Positions 17,576 to 26,913 of a DNA stretch of 64,000 nt are shown piece by piece. The stretch is from Phycisphaerales bacterium (GTDB lineage: Bacteria > Planctomycetota > Phycisphaerae > UBA1845), in assembly GCA_020852275.1 (NCBI GenBank), contig JADZBE010000027.1, positions 1 through 64,000 on the forward strand, given 5' to 3'. Made by a program: the position numbers and the translations under genes. A model generated the notes under the pieces. That model did no database searches. It was not told the DNA's origin and saw only the letters and a program-made list of their open reading frames with translations. Each line of letters begins with the position of its first letter. Within the stretch, counting starts at the first letter, position 1.

Positions 17576-19069
17576 CTACCGGTAAATCGCCTCAAACTTG
17601 CTCGTCGCGTAGCGGACGAACGGCTCGACGGAAAGCGGCTTGCCCGTAACGCGGCGCACGAGGTCGGCCGCGCGGTAGCGCTGGCCGTGACGGTGGATGT
17701 TTTCGCGCAGCCACGTCAGCAGCGGCGCGAGGTCGCCCCGGCGGATGCGCGATGGAAGATCGCCCAGATCGGCGCAGGCCTTCTCATAAAACTGCGCCGC
17801 GTAGAGGTTGCCCAGCGCGTAGGTGGGGAAGTAGCCGAACGCGCCGATGGACCAGTGGATGTCCTGCAGGCAACCTCGACGGTCGTCCGGCGGGCGGACG
17901 CCGACAAGGCGCTCCATCTTCTCGTTCCACGCGCCCGGCACGTCGCGCACGGCCAGGGCGCCGGTGAACAACGCCCGCTCGATCTCGAAGCGCACCGTGA
18001 TGTGCAGGTTGTACGTCAGCTCGTCGGCCTCGACGCGGATCAGCGAGGGGCGCACCGCGTTGACCGCGCGATGAAAATCATCGAGCGACACGTTGCCCAG
18101 CGCTTCGGGGAACGCGCGCTGCAGCTCAGCATAGTGGCATTCCCAGAACTCGCGGCTGCGCCCGATGAAGTTTTCCCACAGGCGCGACTGCGATTCGTGA
18201 ATGCCCAGCGAGGTGGGCTGCGCCAGCGGGGTGAACATGTGCTCCGCCGGCAGACCCAGCTCGTACAGCGCGTGGCCCACTTCATGCAGGATGCCGAACA
18301 CGGAGCTCGACAGGTTGTTCTCGTGATAGCGTGTGGTGACGCGCACGTCGCCGTAGCCACCGATCGTGGTGCAGAACGGATGCGCCGACACGTCGATGCG
18401 CCCCGCGTCGAAGTCGTAGCGCAGCGCCTCGGCCATGCGCCGCGCAAACGCGACCTGACGCTCTTTCGGGAACGTCCGCGCCAGGATGGACTCATCCGGC
18501 CGGCGCTTCGCCGCGAGCACGCGCTTCACCAGCGGCGCCACCGCGTCGCGCAGCGCGGAAAACGTCCGCTCGATTTCCGCCACCCGCGCGCCCGGCTCGA
18601 ATTCATCGACGAGCGCTTCGTACGGCTCGGTTTCAAAGCCGATCGCCTGCGCCACGCGGGTCTTGAGCTCCACGAGTTTCGTCAGCATGGGCGCGAAATG
18701 CGCGAAGTCCGAGGTGTCGCGCGCCTTGACCCACACCTCGCGCGCCAGGGTGGTCTGCCGCGCGATCTCCTCGACCAGGTCCTTGGGCACGCGCGCGGAA
18801 CGCTCGTGCAGACGGCGCGTCTCGCGCGCGTTGACGGCCGCGTCTTCGTCGGATGCGTCGAATTTCGCCCCGTCCAGCAACCGCTTCATCTCGTCGCCGG
18901 CGAGCCACTCATGCTCCAGCCCCGCGAGCAGCGCCACCTGTTGCGCCCGCGCCTCGACGCCCCGCGCGGGCATCATCACCTCCTGGTCCCAGTCGAGCAG
19001 GGCCTTGACGGAAGAAAGGCGACCAAGGTCACGGACGCGATCGAGCAGTTTGTGATAGGTTTCGTGCAT
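17576..19069 (-). CDS. M32-family metallocarboxypeptidase (carboxypeptidase Taq)
   Basis: 497 residues, the normal family length. This cytoplasmic zinc enzyme removes C-terminal residues from peptides. The HEXXH zinc motif is in FGILHEVGHALYELG (about residues 262-276), with the downstream Glu in GIHESQSRLWENFIGR, both diagnostic of M32. Other family segments are LLDWDQEVMMPARGV near the N-terminus and DIHWSIGAFGYFPTYALGNLYAAQFY near the C-terminus. The ATG at 19069 gives MHETYHKLLDRVRDLGRL, the expected N-terminus. The DUF5615 stop codon is just four bases upstream, so the three genes may be transcribed together. Confidence 0.95.
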   Translation of the reverse strand: MHETYHKLLDRVRDLGRLSSVKALLDWDQEVMMPARGVEARAQQVALLAGLEHEWLAGDEMKRLLDGAKFDASDEDAAVNARETRRLHERSARVPKDLVEEIARQTTLAREVWVKARDTSDFAHFAPMLTKLVELKTRVAQAIGFETEPYEALVDEFEPGARVAEIERTFSALRDAVAPLVKRVLAAKRRPDESILARTFPKERQVAFARRMAEALRYDFDAGRIDVSAHPFCTTIGGYGDVRVTTRYHENNLSSSVFGILHEVGHALYELGLPAEHMFTPLAQPTSLGIHESQSRLWENFIGRSREFWECHYAELQRAFPEALGNVSLDDFHRAVNAVRPSLIRVEADELTYNLHITVRFEIERALFTGALAVRDVPGAWNEKMERLVGVRPPDDRRGCLQDIHWSIGAFGYFPTYALGNLYAAQFYEKACADLGDLPSRIRRGDLAPLLTWLRENIHRHGQRYRAADLVRRVTGKPLSVEPFVRYATSKFEAIYR

Positions 19070-19072
19070 GGT

Positions 19073-19516
19073 TTAGCCCCTGAGGCGGTTGTTCAATCCC
19101 GATCTCTTTCGCACGGAATGCCGCTTCGTTCGTGAAGCCGGGCTCGCCGGCCATCTGCCGCTGCGGATGCGCACGCGCATGAAATCCACGATAGCCAGCC
19201 GCCCCTTGATGGTGGAAAGCAATTCGGCATTGCCAAGCGCCAACGCAAGAACGGCGAGCACGTTCTCAACGCTTGTTTCATTGGGAAGGTGAAGGATCAA
19301 GATGCCGGAAAAATGGCGCGCCGGGTAGTTTCGCACGTCAGCGAAATCAAAATCTCGCGAGACCAGGCACATGTCGTTTGATTGAGCGTGCGCGGCAATT
19401 GTGTCGTCGTCGGCCGCGGCGAGAACCAAGTCGCGGACATCCACGGCACTGTGGCCCATTCGTGCGATGCGATGCACGGTGCCGCGCGGCCTGTTCGCAT
19501 CGATGAGAAAGTCCAT
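19073..19516 (-). CDS. DUF5615 (PIN-like) protein, putative toxin
   Basis: 147 residues. The N-terminus MDFLIDANRPRGTVHRIARMGH, with acidic residues in VDVRDLVLAAADDDTI and the SRDFDFADVRNYPARHFSGILIL core, matches DUF5615/PIN-like ribonuclease folds; the usual Leu-Pro-Arg motif is Arg-Pro-Arg here. The protein is about 25 residues longer than typical, with a basic C-terminal tail. It starts 9 bp after the DUF433 gene, the usual order of this putative toxin-antitoxin pairing. Toxicity is inferred from family context only. Confidence 0.8.
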   Translation of the reverse strand: MDFLIDANRPRGTVHRIARMGHSAVDVRDLVLAAADDDTIAAHAQSNDMCLVSRDFDFADVRNYPARHFSGILILHLPNETSVENVLAVLALALGNAELLSTIKGRLAIVDFMRVRIRSGRWPASPASRTKRHSVRKRSGLNNRLRG

Positions 19517-19525
19517 CTTTCAGGG

Positions 19526-19747
19526 CTATCCCGCCAGCGGATGACACGGGTCCCGCTCCACCAATGAATTGGCGTATTCCAGCGCGGCGCGGATGTCCTC
19601 GACCGTCACTTCGTATTCACGCTGAATGTCGGCAAAGCTCATTCCCGCCGCGACGCTTCCGACGATGATGGTTACGGGAACCCGCGTGCCGGTCACGACC
19701 GGCTTGCCGTGACAGACTCGCGGATCAATCGCTATTCGATCGAACAT
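19526..19747 (-). CDS. DUF433 protein, putative antitoxin
   Basis: 73 residues. The start at 19747 (MFDRIAIDPRVC) has GGGAG six bases upstream. The sequence IDPRVCHGKPVVTGTRVPV, followed by SFADIQREYEVTVEDIRAALEYA, is a textbook DUF433 domain, a small helix-turn-helix-like fold paired with PIN-type toxins. It is likely to autoregulate the pair. Confidence 0.88.
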   Translation of the reverse strand: MFDRIAIDPRVCHGKPVVTGTRVPVTIIVGSVAAGMSFADIQREYEVTVEDIRAALEYANSLVERDPCHPLAG

Positions 19748-19853
19748 GAACGGCTCCCGGCCTTGAAAGACCCGTTCGAACAAACCGAGGATTCAGCCAA
19801 GCTTGGGGTCATAATACTCGATTACACGCCGGGAAACAAAAACCGAGGAAGGC

Positions 19854-21281
19854 TCACGCCGACACCGGCAGCACTTTGTCGCTCGGGTGGATCATGTCCG
19901 CCGGGTTGAGCGCTTCGTCGAGCTGCGCGTCGGTCAGCTTGATCTTTCCGGACTTGGCCTGCTCGCGCGCGATCTGGCGGACCGTCTTGCCGGTGGCGAA
20001 CGCCTCCTTGGCAACCGCCGCGGCCGCGTCGTAGCCGATCAGCGGCGCGAGGCTGGTGCACATTGCCAGCGAGCCTTCGATCAGGTCGCGGCAGCGGTCG
20101 GTGTTCGCGGTGATGCCGGCGACGCACTTGTCGGCGAACACGCGCGAACCCGCAGTCAACAGGCGAACGGCTTCCAGCAGGTTGTGCGTCATCACGGGCA
20201 TGCCCACGTTCAGCTCGAAGAAGCTCTGGCCACAGGCGGCCGTCACCGCGGCGTCGGCGCCGATGACCTGCGCAGCCACCTGGCAGACCATCTCGCACAT
20301 CACCGGGTTGACCTTGCCGGGCATGATGCTGCTGCCGGGCTGCGTGGCGGGCAGGAGGATCTCGCCGATGCCGCAGCGCGGACCGCTGCCCAGCAGGCGG
20401 ATGTCGCTGGCGATCTTGGCGAGTCCCACGGCGATGGTCTTGAGCTGCCCGCTGACCTCGCACACGGCGTCCTTGGCCGCCTGCGCCTCGAAGTGGTCCT
20501 CGGCTTCCACGAATTCAATGCCGCATGTTCTGCTCAACTCCGCGCAGACGCGGCGCGCGAACTCCGGATGCGTGTTGATGCCCGTGCCCACGGCCGTCCC
20601 GCCAATGGGCAGCTCGCGCAGCGCCTTGACGGCCTTGCCCGCGCGCAGCGCTGCAAGCTGCGCCTGCCGTGCGTATCCGCCGAACTCCTGACCGAGCGTC
20701 ACCGGCGTGGCATCCATCAGGTGCGTGCGCCCGATCTTGATGACGTCTTTGAATTCCGTCGCCTTGCGCCCCAGCGCGTCCGCCAGGTGCTTCAGCGCGG
20801 GCACGAGGTCGGCTTGCAGCGCCTCCGCCGCGGCGACGTGGATGGCGGCGGGGATCACGTCGTTTGAAGACTGTCCCATGTTGACGTGATCGTTGGGATG
20901 CACTCCCTTCGGGCCGACGCCAGCACCGCCGAGCTGCACCGCGCGATGGGCGATGACCTCGTTGGCGTTCATGTTGGTGCTCGTCCCCGAGCCGGTCTGG
21001 AAGATGTCGAGGACGAAATGCGCGTCGTGTTTTCCCTCCATCACTTCCTGCGCGGCGCGGATGACGAGATCAGCCTTCTTCCCATCCAGCTTGTGCAGAT
21101 CGCGATTCACCTTTGCCGCGGCCTGCTTAATAAGCCCCATCGCGCGGATGAACCTGCGCCCGAAGCGATAACCACTAATGGGAAAGTTCTCCACCGCCCG
21201 CTGCGTGGTCGCGCCCCACAGCGCGTCCGCAGGCACGCTCATCTCGCCCATGCTGTCTTTTTCGATGCGAGTCGTCACCAC
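19854..21281 (-). CDS. fumC: Fumarate hydratase, class II
   Basis: 475 residues. This cytoplasmic TCA-cycle enzyme interconverts fumarate and malate. The superfamily signature GSSIMPGKVNPVMCEM is intact, as are TGSGTSTNMNANEVIAHRA, HPNDHVNMGQSSNDVIP and GRTHLMDATPVTLGQEF. The start is GTG, with AGGAG five bases upstream; a second GTG follows immediately, and the first in-frame ATG is ten codons later. The combination of GSSIMPGKVNP with TGSGTSTNMN indicates fumarase rather than aspartase, although the two families are close. Confidence 0.95.
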   Translation of the reverse strand: MVTTRIEKDSMGEMSVPADALWGATTQRAVENFPISGYRFGRRFIRAMGLIKQAAAKVNRDLHKLDGKKADLVIRAAQEVMEGKHDAHFVLDIFQTGSGTSTNMNANEVIAHRAVQLGGAGVGPKGVHPNDHVNMGQSSNDVIPAAIHVAAAEALQADLVPALKHLADALGRKATEFKDVIKIGRTHLMDATPVTLGQEFGGYARQAQLAALRAGKAVKALRELPIGGTAVGTGINTHPEFARRVCAELSRTCGIEFVEAEDHFEAQAAKDAVCEVSGQLKTIAVGLAKIASDIRLLGSGPRCGIGEILLPATQPGSSIMPGKVNPVMCEMVCQVAAQVIGADAAVTAACGQSFFELNVGMPVMTHNLLEAVRLLTAGSRVFADKCVAGITANTDRCRDLIEGSLAMCTSLAPLIGYDAAAAVAKEAFATGKTVRQIAREQAKSGKIKLTDAQLDEALNPADMIHPSDKVLPVSA

Positions 21282-21625
21282 AAAAACTCCTGTCTCAGGG
21301 CCGGTTCCTTGTTTTGAGAAACGCTTCGCGCTGCGCCAATCAGCGCGGCGGAAACCGTTGGCATGATGCTTGCCATTCCTTCATCTCTGTCCGGAGATGG
21401 TATTCGCGGAAGGCCCGTTTGTACACGCAAACGCGGTCCGGACCGCCCTCTGCGCGGCGCTTGCAGGCCAAGACCCCGATCGGCCGCGAGCGTGTCCGCA
21501 GGGGTGCGGGCTGGCTCGCGGTTCGCGGGAAAGGGCGTCCATGGGGGGACGACTTCGTCGGGCGACGAAGGGTCGCGCCGACGAGATCGTTCCAGGTTCA
21601 CGGGTCTCTTTGGAAGGGATGGGCA

Positions 21626-22840
21626 ATGCGAAGGAGTCGGTTCGATTTCAGGCGCCGCGCGCTGCTGATGGTCAGCGCCGGCGCGGGCGTGTGCCTGGCC
21701 ATGGGGCTGTTTGCCCTGGCGGCAAGGCCGGCGGACCCGGGAGACGGGCGCGGCGGCGGTCAGCGCTCGGGCGAGTATGAGATCATCGCGCAGAACGACC
21801 TCGGCATGCACTGCATGAACGAGGATTTTTCGGAGCTGATGATCCTTCCGCCGTACAACACGGTCCGGGCGCAGGTCATCAAGCGTGGGCGCGAGCCGAA
21901 CAAGGTGGACAGCGGCATCACGATCAGTTACTCGATCCCGTCGAATACGCACTCGGCGGACAAGACGAACTTCTGGCAATTCGCGGAGGCGCTATTCGGC
22001 GTCGCCCTCCCGCCGGACGTGGGGCTGACGGGCAACGGCATGCGCGGCACGATGTCGCACGTCGGAAACGCCGTCTGGGAAGTCTCCGGCATCCCGATCA
22101 CGCCCATCAACGATCAGGGGCGGCTCGATCCGTTCCCGCTGGCGACGATCGTGGCCACAAAGGATGGGGCCGAAATCGCGCGCACGCAGACGGTCATCCC
22201 CGTCTCATCAGAAATCAGTTGCAACCTCTGCCACAACACACCGGGCGTTTCGCCGGAGACGGACATCCTCCGCGCGCACGACCGGCTTCACGGCACCACG
22301 CTTGAGCAGCAGAAGCCCGTGGTCTGCGCGGCGTGCCACGGCGATCCCGCGCTGGGCATGACCGGCGATCCCAACCTGCCGATGCTTTCGCACGCCATGC
22401 ACGGCGCGCACGCCCCGCGCATGGGCGGCATGGGGCTGGACAACGACTGCTACGCCTGCCACCCGGGCTTCCGCACGAAGTGTCAGCGCGACGTGCATTT
22501 CGCGCGCGGCATCGAATGCAAGGACTGCCACGGCGACATGGCCGAGGTCGGCGATCCGGCGCGCATGCCCTGGCTTCAGCAGCCCAGTTGCGGCGGCTGC
22601 CACGCAAGACAGGGCTTCGAGTTCGAGCAGACGGGCACGCTGTTCCGCATGTCGCGCGGGCACGGCGGCATCGCCTGCCTGACCTGTCACGGCTCACCGC
22701 ACGCGATCACGCCCACGACCACGGAGGTGGACAACGTGCAGTCCATGCGCCTGCAGGGACACGCGGGCATCATCGACGACTGCGTCGTGTGCCACACGCG
22801 CAGGCCCGAGGACGCCTTCAAGCACAGGTTGTTCGACTAG
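21626..22840 (+). CDS. Seven-haem c-type cytochrome
   Basis: 404 residues. The start at 21626 is chosen for GGAAGGG upstream and a basic then hydrophobic export signal (RRRALLMVSAGAGVCLAMGLF). The first 190 residues after the signal form a non-haem domain with the conspicuous motif NDLGMHCMNEDFSELMILPP. Seven CxxCH haem sites follow from about residue 198: CNLCH, CAACH, CYACH, CKDCH, CGGCH, CLTCH and CVVCH. This is a periplasmic electron-transfer protein; partners and direction are unknown. No quinol oxidase or maturation genes are adjacent. Confidence 0.9.
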   Translation: MRRSRFDFRRRALLMVSAGAGVCLAMGLFALAARPADPGDGRGGGQRSGEYEIIAQNDLGMHCMNEDFSELMILPPYNTVRAQVIKRGREPNKVDSGITISYSIPSNTHSADKTNFWQFAEALFGVALPPDVGLTGNGMRGTMSHVGNAVWEVSGIPITPINDQGRLDPFPLATIVATKDGAEIARTQTVIPVSSEISCNLCHNTPGVSPETDILRAHDRLHGTTLEQQKPVVCAACHGDPALGMTGDPNLPMLSHAMHGAHAPRMGGMGLDNDCYACHPGFRTKCQRDVHFARGIECKDCHGDMAEVGDPARMPWLQQPSCGGCHARQGFEFEQTGTLFRMSRGHGGIACLTCHGSPHAITPTTTEVDNVQSMRLQGHAGIIDDCVVCHTRRPEDAFKHRLFD

Positions 22841-22912
22841 GGGTGAGTGATTCAAGGACAGCGGGCAGTGTGGGACCCACGTGAGCATCATCAGAAAGAT
22901 CAGGTGTTTTTC

Positions 22913-24175
22913 ATGAATACACGCAGCAGTTTCAGATGGATGTCGGCCATCGCCGCGGCAATGGCGCTGGCTTTGCCCCAGCGGGGATTCGGGGAGATTC
23001 GATACGAAGTGGTGGATCTCGGAACGTTAGGTTCGCCGCCCAGTGAGGCGCTGGGAGTCAACGGAAACGGCGTGGCCGTCGGGCAATCCTCGCTTGGCGT
23101 GACCTCGCCGAATCTGCACCCGTTCCACTGGGACGGGCAGATTGCGGATCTCGGGGCGTACGCAAGCGATCCGCACGCCGTGGCGTTTGCGATCAACGAT
23201 GCGGATCAGGCCGTCGGCAGTTCGTTCGCACTCGGCGCGCTCGACTCGCATGGAGTGAAGTGGGAGGGCGGCGGCGTGCAGCTTTTGGGGCACTTCGCGC
23301 CGCGCGATGTGAACGGATCGTGCCTCGTCGTCGGGGCGCAGCGCTATCCATCCGGCGGGGAATGGCTGGAAGGCGCGGTGCACTGGCAGGACGGAGTGTT
23401 GACGCTGCTGGGCACGCTCGGCGGGCGGCACAGCGCGGCGATGGCGATTAACGAGGCCGGGCAGGTGGTCGGCACCTCCACGCTGGCGGATGACGTGACG
23501 ACGCGCGCGTTCTGGTGGGACGGCACGGCGATGACGGATCTTGGAACGCTGGGCGGGGCCCTCAGCCAGGCAAGCGACGTCAACGACTTCCGCCAAGTCG
23601 TCGGCTTCGCGCAGCGCGGCGACGGCGTCAGCCACGCCTTCCTCTTCCAGGTCGATGATGCAGGGCAGGTCACGCAGCGCATCGACCTCGGCGAACTCGG
23701 CGGCGCCAACAGCTACGCCTTCGCGATCAACAACCTGGCGCAGGTCGTCGGCACGTCCGATGGGCGACCGTTCCTGTGGGAGAGCGGCGTGATGGCCGAT
23801 CTCAACGAGTTCATCGATCCCGCCAGCGGCTGGGAGCTGACCCACGCGCGCGCGATCAACGACGCGGGCAACATCGTCGGTCGCGGCAAGATCGCCGGCG
23901 AGATTCGCGCTTTCATGCTGAGACCGCTTGGCTCGGTGGACTGCGCCGCGATCGCCAAGCTCACCGCGAGGTGCAATCTCGGCAAGTTGACGGTCAAAGC
24001 CAAGACTTCGCTGGCGGCCGGCACGACGCTCACCATCGATGTGAATGCGGATCGCCAGACGATGACGATCAACGATCGCGGCATCGGCAAGGTCAAGTTC
24101 AAGAACCGCACGGGCCTTCAGAACGCGTCCGTGGTCGAGTGTCCGGAGCATTCCGCGACGGCGGATTGCGGGTAG
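22913..24175 (+). CDS. Secreted HAF-repeat protein with shared C-terminal domain
   Basis: 420 residues. The ATG at 22913 begins an export signal (MNTRSSFRWMSAIAAAMALAL). The body consists of HAF repeats of the form DLGTLGG-x-SxAxxIN-xxGQVVG, visible five or more times between residues 30 and 330; such repeats form a propeller-like fold in extracellular proteins. From about residue 342 a separate module follows, starting CAAIAKLTARCNLGKLTVKA and ending VVECPEHSATADCG. It resembles the end of the large BNR protein encoded at 26914-29562. No catalytic residues are recognised. Confidence 0.85.
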   Translation: MNTRSSFRWMSAIAAAMALALPQRGFGEIRYEVVDLGTLGSPPSEALGVNGNGVAVGQSSLGVTSPNLHPFHWDGQIADLGAYASDPHAVAFAINDADQAVGSSFALGALDSHGVKWEGGGVQLLGHFAPRDVNGSCLVVGAQRYPSGGEWLEGAVHWQDGVLTLLGTLGGRHSAAMAINEAGQVVGTSTLADDVTTRAFWWDGTAMTDLGTLGGALSQASDVNDFRQVVGFAQRGDGVSHAFLFQVDDAGQVTQRIDLGELGGANSYAFAINNLAQVVGTSDGRPFLWESGVMADLNEFIDPASGWELTHARAINDAGNIVGRGKIAGEIRAFMLRPLGSVDCAAIAKLTARCNLGKLTVKAKTSLAAGTTLTIDVNADRQTMTINDRGIGKVKFKNRTGLQNASVVECPEHSATADCG

Positions 24176-24238
24176 GACGATCGCATGGCGGATTACGGGT
24201 AGGACGGCCTGTTTGGCCGATAACGATCAGGGAGAGAC

Positions 24239-24292
24239 GGCTCCGGCGTGCTGGGGGATGGGAATCACTCGTGCGCCGGAGCCTGTTCTTTC
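24239..24292 (+). terminator. Candidate terminator after HAF gene
   Basis: GGCTCCGGCG (24239-24248) pairs perfectly with CGCCGGAGCC (24274-24283); the loop is 25 nt and the tail TGTTCTTTC is U-rich. The long loop lowers confidence. Confidence 0.45.
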
Positions 24293-24498
24293 GATGCACC
24301 GTGGAGGCCCCCGTTAAAGTTGGGTTACTTTGCGGGGCACGCAGGCGGTCCCGCGTAGAATGGCGGGGACCGGCGTCCTATACTTGAGAAGAGCGTTCCC
24401 GGGCGACTGGGCATCGCATCCGATCGGATGAACCGGGGACCGAAGCATATCCGCCGGCTGCCGATGCATATCTGCCGGCTGCGCATTGAACAACGACC

Positions 24499-25437
24499 TT
24501 GGACGTGGATGAACGACCCAAGCTGAATGGCCGTTTGACGATCCCGCTTATCCCGGGAGGCGAGCCGCGGATCGCGCTGACGATCACCGCGGGCGAGGGT
24601 CGCGGGCGGCGGATCGAGTGCCGCAGGCTCATCACGCTGATCGGCTCGCGCGCGGGCTGCAAGATCAACCTTCAGCATCCCAACGTCGCTCCCGTTCACG
24701 CCGCCATCGTGCACACCGGGTCGCGGCTGCTGGCGTGCGATCTCGCCACCGTCCGCGGCGCGAGGCTCAACGGGCTGCCGCTGGAGCTGGAGGAGCTGGC
24801 CGAGGGCGACGCGCTGGTCATCGGTCCGTGGGAGTTCCGCGTGGAGATGCTGCCGCCGGTGGAGCCGGATGGCGCGGCCGCCTCGCTGATGAACCTCGAA
24901 CCCGCGCCGGGAGAGTTCGTTTTCGAGCACACGGGCACGCATCGGCTCTTCCAGCCGAAGCGCGAAGTATGCGTCATCGGGCGACGGTCGAAGTGCGACA
25001 TCGCCATCGACGACGCCGAAGTCTCGCGCGTGGCCGCCCTGGTCTTCCGTTACCACGAGCACCCCGTCGTAGCCGACCTGCTCGGCTCATCTCCGCTGCT
25101 GCTGAACGACGCCGCCGTGGGGCTGGCGTATTTGCACGCGGACGACCTGCTGCGCATCGGCGCGACGGAGTTCCGCGTGCGGTTTCCGCGGCTGGCCCAT
25201 CTGCCGTCCCGCGCGGAGGGGAACGGCAACGGCGCGGGACATGCTGCGCGCCGGGGCAACGGCGCGCCCCTCCCGCGGGAATCGGGCGATGAGGACCTCG
25301 ACCTCATTGGCGTCCCGCCGCTCGCGGCGCCGGACGAGGAGATCGAAGACCTGGTCAACATCCGCGACTCCGAAGGCAGCCGCTGGCCCGTGGCGGACCA
25401 CCTCGAACGCCTGGAACGCGGGAACACCCCTCGCTGA
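24499..25437 (+). CDS. Double FHA-domain protein
   Basis: 312 residues, soluble. The start is uncertain: TTG at 24499 or GTG at 24505, neither with a clear ribosome-binding site. The first FHA domain (about residues 25-115) has LIGSRAGCKINLQHPNVAPVHA and GARLNGLPLE; the second (about 150-235) has CVIGRRSKCDIAIDDAEVSRVAA and a LLLNDAAV strand. FHA domains bind phosphothreonine peptides, so the protein probably relays Ser/Thr kinase signalling. A charged, Gly-rich C-terminal tail follows. The first domain carries HPNVAPVHA at the position where canonical domains have S-x2-H. The zinc-ribbon gene starts 111 bp downstream. Confidence 0.8.
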   Translation: MDVDERPKLNGRLTIPLIPGGEPRIALTITAGEGRGRRIECRRLITLIGSRAGCKINLQHPNVAPVHAAIVHTGSRLLACDLATVRGARLNGLPLELEELAEGDALVIGPWEFRVEMLPPVEPDGAAASLMNLEPAPGEFVFEHTGTHRLFQPKREVCVIGRRSKCDIAIDDAEVSRVAALVFRYHEHPVVADLLGSSPLLLNDAAVGLAYLHADDLLRIGATEFRVRFPRLAHLPSRAEGNGNGAGHAARRGNGAPLPRESGDEDLDLIGVPPLAAPDEEIEDLVNIRDSEGSRWPVADHLERLERGNTPR

Positions 25438-25548
25438 GGGAGGGCTTGGCCGTGTTCCGCAGGGCGAAGCGGCGGCGCGGCTCGTTGCAAGGCGCTCCAC
25501 GGTCGTGCTGGAGCCCGCGACGCATCCGGCGTTACACTGCCGCGCATC

Positions 25549-26148
25549 ATGGCCGACCCGCTCTTGGCGCACAGTCTTGGCGAAGCCTACCTCTACCTGA
25601 TGGTCACGCCGTGCGCGACCTGCGGCAAAGGTCCGCTCGCCGGCGGAGACGCGAAGCGCGTGGACACGCCCGCCGGTCGGCCCCTGTGCGTGGCGATCGA
25701 CGCCGCCTGCGGCGCGTGCAACCGCTCGCTGCGCCTCCGCTTTGAGCTTCCACACGGAACGGGCGTCGACGCGGGGACGGGACTGCCCACGATCAATCCG
25801 ACCGATGAGCCTTCGCGGCTCATCGACGTGGCGCAATACCTGACGCTCTTCCGCGTCATCACCGAGCGCGCCGCCCGCACAAAGGACAAGCAGGAATCTC
25901 GACGGCTGGGTCTGGAGGCCGCGCAGTGCCTGCAGGAAGCACTGAAGTTCTACGAGGCGGACAACGATCTGCCGCCGTCCGCCGCGCTGTTCGCGGAGCC
26001 GTCGCGCCGCCGCCTGGCCGATCATCCGCAGGAGTTCTCCCGCCAGCGGCTCCTTGACCTGCGCGCGAAGCTGCCCGCGATGAGCCTGATACGCGCCGGC
26101 GCGAGTCAAGCGATCCGGCCTCGCAGGCGGTGGTGGAAGTTCTGGTAG
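25549..26148 (+). CDS. Putative zinc-ribbon hypothetical protein
   Basis: 199 residues, no signal or membrane segment. Two CxxC pairs (PCATCGKGPL near residue 22 and ACGACNRSLRL near 55) frame a small N-terminal zinc-ribbon-like domain. An alpha-helical middle (QYLTLFRVITERAARTKDKQESRRLGLEAAQCLQEALKFY) and a basic tail ending RRRWWKFW follow. No family is recognised. No ribosome-binding site precedes the ATG, but amino-acid composition and frame use look genuine. Confidence 0.7.
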   Translation: MADPLLAHSLGEAYLYLMVTPCATCGKGPLAGGDAKRVDTPAGRPLCVAIDAACGACNRSLRLRFELPHGTGVDAGTGLPTINPTDEPSRLIDVAQYLTLFRVITERAARTKDKQESRRLGLEAAQCLQEALKFYEADNDLPPSAALFAEPSRRRLADHPQEFSRQRLLDLRAKLPAMSLIRAGASQAIRPRRRWWKFW

Positions 26149-26913
26149 GCGACGGGTCGAAGTCCGGCGCAAGCGTCGGGAAATTCGCGCCGCGTGGATA
26201 TCAACCTCGGACTTCCATTCGCTGCACCTGAGAATCAAATGGACTCCGCCTGCGAATCCTCGCGGGCGTTTGCCCTTGCGGTCACCTCGCGAGGTTGAAC
26301 GACCCCCTCCCCAAGTTGACTGGTCTTCTCGTACCCCGGAGGGGAATCCGAGAATAGCCCAGCACGTTGAGTACTGGGTAGTCTGCGGTCGTGGACCCGA
26401 AGTCCCGCAGGGACGGCAGTATTCTTCGAAACATGCGTCTGATTCATGCATCGAAGCAACCGTTCCTCCGGGGCACGAATGCACGGGATCCTGCAACCTT
26501 CGTCCAGCTCATGCGCCGCGCACCGGAGCCTGATGGAGCCTCGGCACCGGCCTATCAATTCAACCCATCGTCTGGTGCTGCACCGGCTGGAAAGCCGATG
26601 CCCGACGCCAGAATCGCTTCCAGCACGAGCCGGGCGCGGGCGAACAGGGCGATTGCCTCACCGCTGTCTCGACACCCTTTCGTGCCCCTGCGAGGAAGTA
26701 CCCGGAACCTCGAGGACGGCCCCCTTGGGAATCAGGCGGAAGACCGATCTCCCGGCTGAAAAAAAACCACAACAACCGGGCGGCATTGGATATACTGGTC
26801 GTCAGGGGGAAGAACACCCGCCGGCGTTTCGCGTTTGGACAGGGGGCAGCGAAGCGGTGGCGGGTCGGGTGCTGGGTCGTCCGAGAATGTTCGCGTGGAT
26901 CGGGAGGCTTGTC
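26149..26913. other. Long intergenic region with palindromic repeat remnants
   Basis: These 765 bp have no convincing gene. At 26358-26378 CCCAGCACGTTGAGTACTGG forms an imperfect hairpin, and at 26401 AGTCCCGCAGGGACGGCAGT follows; both are types of short palindrome remembered as dispersed repeats in planctomycetes and acidobacteria. TATACT at 26791-26796 could be a -10 for the BNR gene but lacks a -35. Confidence 0.5.

Noticed and set aside
26235-26558. Minus-strand 107-codon frame in the long gap before the BNR gene
   Set aside because: It covers palindromic repeat remnants, has no ribosome-binding site and no recognisable domain.
26446-26913. N-terminal extension of the BNR protein
   Set aside because: The ATG at 26914 has a strong ribosome-binding site and directly starts a signal sequence; the upstream part reads through repeats.
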